From Paenibacillus pabuli (GTDB lineage: Bacteria; Bacillota; Bacilli; Paenibacillales; Paenibacillaceae): a DNA stretch of 64,000 bases. Under the pieces are notes generated by a model. It was not told the origin of the DNA, made no database searches, and was given only the letters and a program-made list of their open reading frames with translations. The stretch is taken from positions 496,001 through 560,000 of the forward strand of contig NZ_CP073714.1 of NCBI RefSeq assembly GCF_023101145.1. Reading direction: 5' to 3'. Of the stretch, positions 43,691 to 49,905 are shown piece by piece; the first letter of the stretch is position 1; every line of letters starts with the position of its first letter. The translations under genes and the position numbers were made by a program.

Positions 43691-43772
43691 TGCCTCTGAC
43701 ATCGATGATGTGGCGTAACCATGTAAGCGGCCAACCAGTCCGACCGACTGAAGGCAGAGAGGATGAACGTGC

Positions 43773-44609
43773 ATGAGCAAGGTGATGGTGGCCCGGAGAC
43801 GCACACTACCGGGATTCGGATTAACGATGGGTTACAGTGTGCTGTACCTGAGCCTGGTTGTACTTATTCCGCTGGCAGCGCTCTTGTTTAATTCCACGGG
43901 GTTGACCTGGTCCACACTAATTGAGGTGGCGACCAATCCCCGGGTACTGGCTTCCTTCCAGGTGAGTTTTCTGACTGCAGGTGCAGCGGCCCTGATCGAT
44001 CTGGTCCTCGGGCTGCTCCTGGCTTGGGTACTCGTCCGGTATGAATTCCCGGGAAAACGGCTGTTTGATGCCGTCATTGATCTGCCTTTTGCTCTGCCGA
44101 CAGCAGTGGCGGGGGTTGCCTTAACGGCGCTGTATGCCGGAAATGGCTGGATTGGGCAGTTTGTGGAACCTCTGGGCATCAAGCTGGCCTATTCACAGGC
44201 GGGTATTACCCTCGCGCTGATGTTTATCGGGATTCCGTTTGTGGTGCGCACGGTGCAGCCTGTTTTGCAGGAGTTGGAGGCAGAGGTGGAAGAAGCTGCC
44301 GCTACGCTGGGAGCGGGAAGATGGCGGATATTCCGGAAGATCCTGCTTCCGGATCTGATCCCGCCGCTGCTGACCGGCTTTGCGTTGGCCTTTGCCCGAG
44401 GCATTGGAGAATATGGCTCAGTGGTGTTTATCTCAGGCAATATGCCGATGAAAACGGAGATTGCGCCCCTGCTGATCATGGCGAAGCTGGAGCAGTTCGA
44501 TTATGCGGGAGCTACGGCGGTTGCCTTGCTGCTGCTGCTGGTCTCTTTTGTCCTATTGCTGATCATTAATTCACTTCAACGCTGGAGCCGTAAGGCAGGC
44601 AGAGCTTAG
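43773..44609 (+). CDS. cysT: Sulfate ABC transporter permease CysT
   Basis: A 278-residue membrane subunit of the sulfate importer with six hydrophobic segments. Seen: DLPFALPTAVAGVALTALY and the coupling loop EEAAATLGAGRWRIFRKILLPDLIPPLLTGFALAFARGIGEYGSVVFISGNMP, characteristic of CysT/CysU. Start behind GAGAGG. It pairs with CysW 40 nt downstream. Confidence 0.93.
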   Translation: MSKVMVARRRTLPGFGLTMGYSVLYLSLVVLIPLAALLFNSTGLTWSTLIEVATNPRVLASFQVSFLTAGAAALIDLVLGLLLAWVLVRYEFPGKRLFDAVIDLPFALPTAVAGVALTALYAGNGWIGQFVEPLGIKLAYSQAGITLALMFIGIPFVVRTVQPVLQELEAEVEEAAATLGAGRWRIFRKILLPDLIPPLLTGFALAFARGIGEYGSVVFISGNMPMKTEIAPLLIMAKLEQFDYAGATAVALLLLLVSFVLLLIINSLQRWSRKAGRA

Positions 44610-44649
44610 TGAGCAGTGAACCAACCTAAACCAAAAGGAGGTACAGAAT

Positions 44650-45525
44650 ATGGCGGGTTCCGTTCCATTGACGCCTGCTTCCCGTGTGCGAACCGGGCCG
44701 GGGCCAAATCGTGCAACCACGGAAGCACCATGGGTTAAATGGTTGTTGATCGGCTTGGCAAGTCTGGTGCTGCTCTGGCTGCTCATCTTGCCGCTGGTAA
44801 TCGTGCTGATGGAGGCGTTAAAGCAAGGCTGGGGTGTCTACATCGCCGCGCTTACCGAGCCGGACGCGATGTCAGCATTGAAACTTACGCTGCTGGTTGC
44901 CGGGATTACCGTACCGCTCAATACGATATTCGGTGTGGCGGCTGCGTGGGTTATTACCAAGTTCCAGTTCAGGGGCAAAGGACTCATGATTACCCTGATC
45001 GATCTTCCTTTTTCGATCTCGCCTGTCGTAGGCGGGTTGATCTTTGTCCTCGTCTTTGGTTCGAATGGTTGGTTTGGACCGTGGCTGGCCGAGCATGATA
45101 TCAAAATTATTTTTGCCCTGCCCGGCATTGTTATCGCTACGTTGTTCATTACGTTTCCCTTCGTCGCCAGAGAGCTGATTCCGCTAATGGAGGATCAGGG
45201 CACGAGGGAAGAAGAAGCGGCAGTTACGCTGGGGGCCTCCGGGTGGCGGATCTTCTGGAACGTGACCCTTCCCAACATCAAGTGGGGGCTGTTATACGGC
45301 ATCATTCTGTGTAATGCGCGGGCGATGGGCGAGTTCGGGGCCGTGTCTGTTGTATCGGGACATATTCGCGGGGAGACCAACACCTTGCCGCTGCATGTCG
45401 AGATTCTGTATAACGAATATCAATTCTCCGCTTCGTTTGCCGTCGCCTCCTTGCTGCTGATTTTGGCCCTGGCAACGTTGCTGCTCAAGAGCTGGTTGGG
45501 TCATAAAACGATTCCCGAAAAGTGA
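44650..45525 (+). CDS. cysW: Sulfate ABC transporter permease CysW
   Basis: Second membrane subunit, 291 residues. After a hydrophilic start, six segments follow; DLPFSISPVVGGLIFVLVFG, EEAAVTLGASGWRIFWNVTLPNIKWGLLYGIILCNARAMGEFGAVSVVSGHIRG and the ending TLLLKSWLGHKT are typical of CysW. AAAGGAGG lies 9 nt upstream. The ATPase gene cysA that usually follows is missing, so the ATPase must come from elsewhere in the genome. Confidence 0.93.
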   Translation: MAGSVPLTPASRVRTGPGPNRATTEAPWVKWLLIGLASLVLLWLLILPLVIVLMEALKQGWGVYIAALTEPDAMSALKLTLLVAGITVPLNTIFGVAAAWVITKFQFRGKGLMITLIDLPFSISPVVGGLIFVLVFGSNGWFGPWLAEHDIKIIFALPGIVIATLFITFPFVARELIPLMEDQGTREEEAAVTLGASGWRIFWNVTLPNIKWGLLYGIILCNARAMGEFGAVSVVSGHIRGETNTLPLHVEILYNEYQFSASFAVASLLLILALATLLLKSWLGHKTIPEK

Positions 45526-45617
45526 TGGGACACTCCTGTATTTATGCCAATCATCTTGGTTATGAAAGGGGCTCCGAATGAAAATGGATTTTGTTTAAAA
45601 CTTCGTGAAAATTCGGA

Positions 45618-45646
45618 TTGACAGCTACTGGAAGCCCTGCTAATGT
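45618..45646 (+). promoter_or_regulatory. Putative promoter of the YezD-type gene
   Basis: TTGACA and TAATGT, 17 bp apart. The sequence TTGACAGC at the -35 equals that of the sulfate operon promoter, hinting at shared control. Confidence 0.5.
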
Positions 45647-45752
45647 ATAAACCAAGTATATAGGTTGGATAAGAATGAATTATAAGTCAGGTTGGATGAC
45701 AGCACACTTGAGGAATATAGCGGGCAGTAGCCCGGGAAGAGGAGGCGGCTCT

Positions 45753-45992
45753 ATGGCTAAGCCGTTAAAAGTGGATGAGGTATGGATGGATCGAATCGCC
45801 GGACAACTGAATGACATGGAGTTTGGCTCGCTGCACATCGTTGTACATGAAGGCCAGATTGTGCAGATGGAGCGGACCGAACGTAAGCGTTTTGAAAATA
45901 CGCCCTCCGGCAGCGCCTCCAAATCCGGCAGCACTGCACGAAGCAGCTCACCCCGTTCATTGCGCTCATCGAATGCAAGCGCGAAGGGATAG
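45753..45992 (+). CDS. YezD-family small protein (DUF2292)
   Basis: A 79-residue protein. Residues ~8-48 (VWMDRIAGQLNDMEFGSLHIVVHEGQIVQMERTERKRF) match the DUF2292/YezD pattern of a short helix plus beta strands. In B. subtilis yezD belongs to sulfur-regulated genes, and here it follows the sulfate uptake operon, which supports a role in sulfur metabolism; its biochemical function is unknown. The C-terminal ~30 residues are a Ser/Ala/Lys-rich tail. Start chosen for GAGGAGG 8 nt upstream; an in-frame ATG at 45675 has no site. Confidence 0.8.
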   Translation: MAKPLKVDEVWMDRIAGQLNDMEFGSLHIVVHEGQIVQMERTERKRFENTPSGSASKSGSTARSSSPRSLRSSNASAKG

Positions 45993-46045
45993 GCTGCATG
46001 TAATTCAGAATCGAATTAGGCATAATGCAGAAAATAGTAGAAATT

Positions 46046-46086
46046 AAAAAAGAGAAGCCCCCAATTTTGCGGGCTTCTCTTTTTTG
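46046..46086. terminator. Bidirectional terminator
   Basis: AAAAAAGAGAAGCCC and GGGCTTCTCTTTTTT are perfect complements around a 10-nt loop, serving the yezD-like gene and the convergent membrane protein gene. Confidence 0.88.
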
Positions 46087-46140
46087 GTGTTGAATGTGAA
46101 CTGAGACCGATGACGCCGGGCAAACCAAGTTAAAAAAGGT

Positions 46141-47061
46141 TTATTTTTCGGAAATGGCTCCAGATGTGCGTGGTTTATAGAGGTTTAACTCCATATCCAA
46201 GTTCTCATCCTCCTGTGCTTCTGTACTGCGATTCAATTCCTTATCCAAATCGGTATGTCCCGCATAGGGGCGATCACTGCGAGAAGGCGTTCCTGTCAGG
46301 CTGAAGCCCGAGATGAACAGGATGAGTTGTAATCCCAATGCGTAAGGAGCAGCGGCAAGTCCAATCAGATGAAGCAGGGAGCATAGGGCAATTAGAGTAA
46401 CAAGTGCTTTGGTTACTGTACCCGATGAACCCTGTCTTGGGCTGGACCAGAGCAGATAACCATATAACACCGTGATGAGCAAGGAGACGAAGCGTATCCA
46501 TGGCAAAGCATTGAACCAGGAGTGCCAGAAAGGATACATCAGACCTTGCTGCCGGAATACAAAATCAGCGATCAGGTATAGTACAGCCGCCACAGCGGCG
46601 GGCTCGGCAGCCGGACGAATGACATTCCATACAGCTTTTCCCCAATGGTCTGGATGGGCGTACCGATTCAATTCATCGGATAATGCTGCACTCTCTCGTT
46701 CCAGAGCCTTGTGCATCAAGGCTAGTCGAGCGGGATCAACATCGATGATACAGCTGCGGATCTGATCCTGAAGCTGTGGAGACAGATGCACAGCGGCTCT
46801 GCAGGATAGCATGGCCGTTAATAGTTCATGGTGCTCATGTTCCGTAAGAGCAGCATTCCGATGTTCTTTGGCTGTGAGTTGTCCCAATAGGGTTGTACTT
46901 ATGTATAATGTATCTCGTATCGCGTGCATTCGCCTGTCACGGCTTCGTCTGACCTCAGTTGCAGACCATACGTAGAGTCCAAGCAGCACAGCGATGATTC
47001 CGAGTAGTACCGCCACGAAGCCCGGATATGAGAATAGAGCAAGCATCCACCGTTGAAGCAC
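46141..47061 (-). CDS. Uncharacterised membrane protein
   Basis: A 306-residue protein of no recognised family. One N-terminal membrane segment (~8-28, PGFVAVLLGIIAVLLGLYVW), then a cytoplasmic, charged helical stretch of about 120 residues, four more hydrophobic segments (~140-265), and an acidic hydrophilic tail (LDKELNRSTEAQEDENLDMELNLY). GTG start with AAAGGAGG 7 nt upstream; 12 further in-frame codons upstream include an ATG without a site. It stands alone, divergent from a GNAT gene. Confidence 0.65.
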   Translation of the reverse strand: MLQRWMLALFSYPGFVAVLLGIIAVLLGLYVWSATEVRRSRDRRMHAIRDTLYISTTLLGQLTAKEHRNAALTEHEHHELLTAMLSCRAAVHLSPQLQDQIRSCIIDVDPARLALMHKALERESAALSDELNRYAHPDHWGKAVWNVIRPAAEPAAVAAVLYLIADFVFRQQGLMYPFWHSWFNALPWIRFVSLLITVLYGYLLWSSPRQGSSGTVTKALVTLIALCSLLHLIGLAAAPYALGLQLILFISGFSLTGTPSRSDRPYAGHTDLDKELNRSTEAQEDENLDMELNLYKPRTSGAISEK

Positions 47062-47180
47062 AATGGTTCCTCCTTTGCAAAAACTGTAGTGCAGCATGAA
47101 ATACGGTTCACATCAGCTTTCTCTCACTATTACACAGGAATTGCGTGAATTCAAGCAGGAACAGGAAAGGAGCATGATCT

Positions 47181-47591
47181 ATGGACCACATCAACATTGA
47201 ACATACACCGCCCTCAGCAGCAGAATACCTTGCGTTACGGAAGATCGCAGGTCTCAGTGCGATGAGCAAGGAGGGAGCGGAGATTGGGCTGCCGAATAGT
47301 CTTTTTGCCGTTTGTCTGCGTGAAGAGAATGAAATTGTAGGCATGGGCCGGGTCATCGGGGACGGTGGTTGCTTCTTTCAGGTGGTGGATATTGCCGTGC
47401 GCCCGGACCATCAGGGAAGAGGATGTGGCAAACTGATCATGAGCGAAATCATGAATTATTTGCGTGAACATGTGCCTGCTCGTGGTTTGGTTAGCCTGCT
47501 GGCAGATGTTCCTGCCGATCGTCTGTACGCTCAATTTGGCTTCACCTACACCAGTCCAAAATCGGAGGGTATGTGGTGGAGACAAGATTGA
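47181..47591 (+). CDS. GNAT-family N-acetyltransferase
   Basis: A 136-residue acetyl-CoA-dependent acetyltransferase with the complete GNAT core: EIVGMGRVIGDGGCFFQVVDIAVRPDHQGRGCGKLIMSEIMNYL contains the V-x-P-x-x-Q/R-G-x-G/A acetyl-CoA loop (DHQGRGCG). AAAGGAG precedes the ATG. Substrate unknown. It is divergent from the membrane protein gene and closed by a terminator. Confidence 0.88.
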   Translation: MDHINIEHTPPSAAEYLALRKIAGLSAMSKEGAEIGLPNSLFAVCLREENEIVGMGRVIGDGGCFFQVVDIAVRPDHQGRGCGKLIMSEIMNYLREHVPARGLVSLLADVPADRLYAQFGFTYTSPKSEGMWWRQD

Positions 47592-47659
47592 AGGATGGGC
47601 ACCATGTTTTGATGGCTTTACACGGATACATTTAAGTTAGACCCTTTTCAGTATTTTAT

Positions 47660-47692
47660 AAAAAACCTTCAATTTAATTTGAAGGTTTTTTA
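47660..47692 (+). terminator. Terminator of the GNAT gene
   Basis: AACCTTCAA pairs with TTGAAGGTT around a short AT loop, flanked by A and T runs. Confidence 0.85.
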
Positions 47693-47726
47693 TTTACTTC
47701 CATTTGTTTACATTATATAATGTAAA
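47693..47726 (+). promoter_or_regulatory. Promoter with 20-bp perfect palindrome
   Basis: TTTACATTATATAATGTAAA (47707-47726) is a perfect 20-bp palindrome and contains the -10 TATAAT (47716-47721); TTTACT 17 bp upstream is a fair -35. It lies about 100 nt before the RHH regulator gene, a likely autoregulatory operator. Confidence 0.65.
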
Positions 47727-47827
47727 ATAATTACAATATACAATTTACGATTGAGTGTTTACCAACATGAAGGTTTTGCACGGTCTTCACCATTCTGTAC
47801 CAAAATTGATGATTAGGAGGAATATGT

Positions 47828-48208
47828 ATGGACAAGTCATCCATGATAAACATGAATCAAATGATTGAGAAATCAATTGAACAGGCAGAGAAAAACATGT
47901 CTGGACAAAAAGGGGTCATTTCTGTCAGGTTGAGTCAGGAGGAAATTGAGGTGATTGATCAGCTTGTGTTTCTTGAACTGGCCAAAAACCGTTCGGATGC
48001 AACTGGCATGTTGATTCGTGAAGGTATTCGGGCTAACAGGACTTTGCTGGAACAAATTCAGGGGTACACGGCCCAACTGGAGCAGGTTAAGTCCAAGATT
48101 AAGGAATCGATTCATAATTCAGGCTTACTAACACCTTTAATTCTGGATACAACTCCAGATTTCGATGCAAAGGAGGTGCACCCAAATGAAAGGGAGACCC
48201 CGGAATGA
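47828..48208 (+). CDS. Ribbon-helix-helix-type DNA-binding protein
   Basis: A 126-residue protein. Residues ~29-70 (GVISVRLSQEEIEVIDQLVFLELAKNRSDATGMLIREGIRAN) fit a ribbon-helix-helix fold: a beta strand with alternating residues, then two helices. A coiled-coil-like region (~73-100) and an acidic tail follow. AGGAGG lies 8 nt before the ATG. It overlaps the MFS exporter gene by 23 nt, so it may regulate that exporter, and the strong palindrome upstream is a candidate site. It borders the lanthipeptide locus. Confidence 0.7.
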   Translation: MDKSSMINMNQMIEKSIEQAEKNMSGQKGVISVRLSQEEIEVIDQLVFLELAKNRSDATGMLIREGIRANRTLLEQIQGYTAQLEQVKSKIKESIHNSGLLTPLILDTTPDFDAKEVHPNERETPE

Positions 48209-49472
48209 AGAATCGCAAGGATATCTTTCTGTACTACGTTTGCCCTCCTTTTCCGTATTGCTGGTGGGAAGACTTATATCCGGTGCAGGCCAGATTCTCT
48301 TTTCAATGGCAACAATGTGGTATATCCTCCAACTAACCGAGTCGGCGCTTGCGGCTGCGCTTGTTCCCTTAATGCCTTATCTCATCTATGCATTTCTTGG
48401 GGTGCCGCTGGCAACAATCAGCGACCGTCTTCCCAAGAAGCAAATTCTCATCTGGACCGATGTTTTGCGTGCGATCATAGCAATAATTCTGGCCATTCTT
48501 TTCATCACTGAACAAATGCAACCTTGGCATATTTATGCGACCAATCTTCTCATTGCAATTTTGGGATATTTGTTTAACCCCGCCGTTCAAACAGTTATTC
48601 CGGCCATCCTGCCCGATACCTCGAATCAACTAGCTCCTGCCAATGCCTTGCTGAATTCTGCCTCGAAAACTTTGGAATTGCTAGGGTATGCCATTGGGGG
48701 GATCGTTGTTGCTTTTTTTTCAGTCCAATCCATTCTGTTGATCTACGCTATTACGTTTTTGATCTCCGCATTCTCCATTGCACTAATTCGTATCCCGATC
48801 ACGAGGGTTGTAAAACAAAAAGGACTTAAGGGGTTTGTCAGAGATAGCATGCTGGGCATTCAATTTTTGTTCTCGCGAAAAATACTGGCTTGCTGTATCA
48901 TTTTTGGCGCCATCATTAACTTTGCAGGAGCCCCTTTACAAATATTCACTCCTGTATTTTCCAATATGGTATTAAATGCAGGTCCACAGGGTTATGGTCT
49001 GTTGCAGTCTGCCTTCGCGGCAGGAAGTGTTATAGGGTCCTTGATTAGCGGAAAATATTCCAAACATCTAACCCTTGCTCACTGGTTTCTAATCAGTTAT
49101 GTCATTTCTGGATGTAGTTTGGTGTGTATGCCCCTATATCCAAATCTCTATTTCGCCATTATCTGTTCCTTTATGCTAACTCTGGGGTTGGCTCTGGTTA
49201 ATGTACCTATGATTACTTCCATCTTGCTCTCTACCCCGGAAGAAATCAGGGGAAGAGTTATGAATAGTATGGGCGTTCTTGTAAGCGGAATAAGCAACCC
49301 CTTGGGATTACTGCTTGGAGGATGGATGATCGAACGATATAATCCGATCTGGGTGTATGTGGTGATCGGTGGTTTTATTATCCTAATGGGAATCGTTAGC
49401 ATGTTTGTGGGCCCTTTTCGCGAAGAAATTCAACAAGCTGCCCGATCTGAACGGAAAACAGTATCCTTATAG
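48186..49472 (+). CDS. MFS exporter
   Basis: A 428-residue 12-segment transporter of the MFS drug-efflux type (MefA/enterobactin-exporter-like branch). Seen: FSVLLVGRLISGAGQILFSMATMWYILQLT in helix 1, the A-loop VPLATISDRLPKKQIL, and RGRVMNSMGVLVSGISNPLGLLLGGWMIERY late in the protein. ATG with AAAGGAGG 8 nt upstream; an in-frame ATG 21 nt earlier would precede the site. It lies directly before the lanthipeptide genes, separated by a terminator, and could export the product; this is inference from position. Confidence 0.87.
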   Translation: MKGRPRNEESQGYLSVLRLPSFSVLLVGRLISGAGQILFSMATMWYILQLTESALAAALVPLMPYLIYAFLGVPLATISDRLPKKQILIWTDVLRAIIAIILAILFITEQMQPWHIYATNLLIAILGYLFNPAVQTVIPAILPDTSNQLAPANALLNSASKTLELLGYAIGGIVVAFFSVQSILLIYAITFLISAFSIALIRIPITRVVKQKGLKGFVRDSMLGIQFLFSRKILACCIIFGAIINFAGAPLQIFTPVFSNMVLNAGPQGYGLLQSAFAAGSVIGSLISGKYSKHLTLAHWFLISYVISGCSLVCMPLYPNLYFAIICSFMLTLGLALVNVPMITSILLSTPEEIRGRVMNSMGVLVSGISNPLGLLLGGWMIERYNPIWVYVVIGGFIILMGIVSMFVGPFREEIQQAARSERKTVSL

Positions 49473-49492
49473 ATTTTTTGAATGGGAGATTC

Positions 49493-49519
49493 TCTCTCTT
49501 TTCTTGTGTAAAAGAGAGA
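49493..49519 (+). terminator. Terminator between MFS gene and lanthipeptide genes
   Basis: TCTCTCTTTT and AAAAGAGAGA form a 10-bp stem with a 7-nt loop. T-rich sequence follows after 12 nt. It separates the exporter unit from the biosynthetic unit. Confidence 0.6.
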
Positions 49520-49665
49520 CTTAACCCATATTTTTTGGTTTGATAAATAGACAAAATAATTTTTTGCGAAAAAAATGTAAATAAATTCAAATAAAAAGAA
49601 GGAATTTCAAATTATATGTAGAATTTGGTTTATTAAGAGGGGGAGAAAATGGGAGGTAATATTAC

Positions 49666-49797
49666 ATGGAAAACAAGGAAATTTTGTCGGTTCAAGATTT
49701 GATGGAGCTTGAAGTAGAACAGGATAGCTATATGTTTGAGGAAACGAGTCTCTGTACGTATTGTAGTGTAACTATAATTCAAACTACCCTGGAATAG
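49666..49797 (+). CDS. lanA: Lanthipeptide precursor peptide (candidate)
   Basis: A 43-residue peptide too short for normal ORF calling, with GGGAGGT 9 nt before its ATG. The leader-like first half is acidic and helical and holds ILSVQDLMELE, close to the ILxLQxLE recognition motif of class III precursors. The end holds all the reactive residues: Thr27, Ser28, Cys30, Thr31, Cys33, Ser34, Thr36, Thr40, Thr41 (core approx. ETSLCTYCSVTIIQTTLE). Both Cys can react with upstream Ser/Thr. It has no proline and no Gly-Gly. It lies 108 nt before the synthetase gene. The assignment as substrate is inference from size, composition and place. Confidence 0.82.
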   Translation: MENKEILSVQDLMELEVEQDSYMFEETSLCTYCSVTIIQTTLE

Positions 49798-49905
49798 GAC
49801 TAGCTCAATTTAATCTAACGTCAATTTTCGCTCTTTGTAATTTCGTAATACTAAACTAAAATTAGTTCTCCTCCTCTAACTTTTAACTATCTGGAGTGAT
49901 TTTCC

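Noticed and set aside
47181..47591. Inclusion of this GNAT gene in the lanthipeptide locus
   Set aside because: It ends at its own terminator, is divergent from an unrelated membrane protein, and a separate GNAT gene already lies inside the operon.
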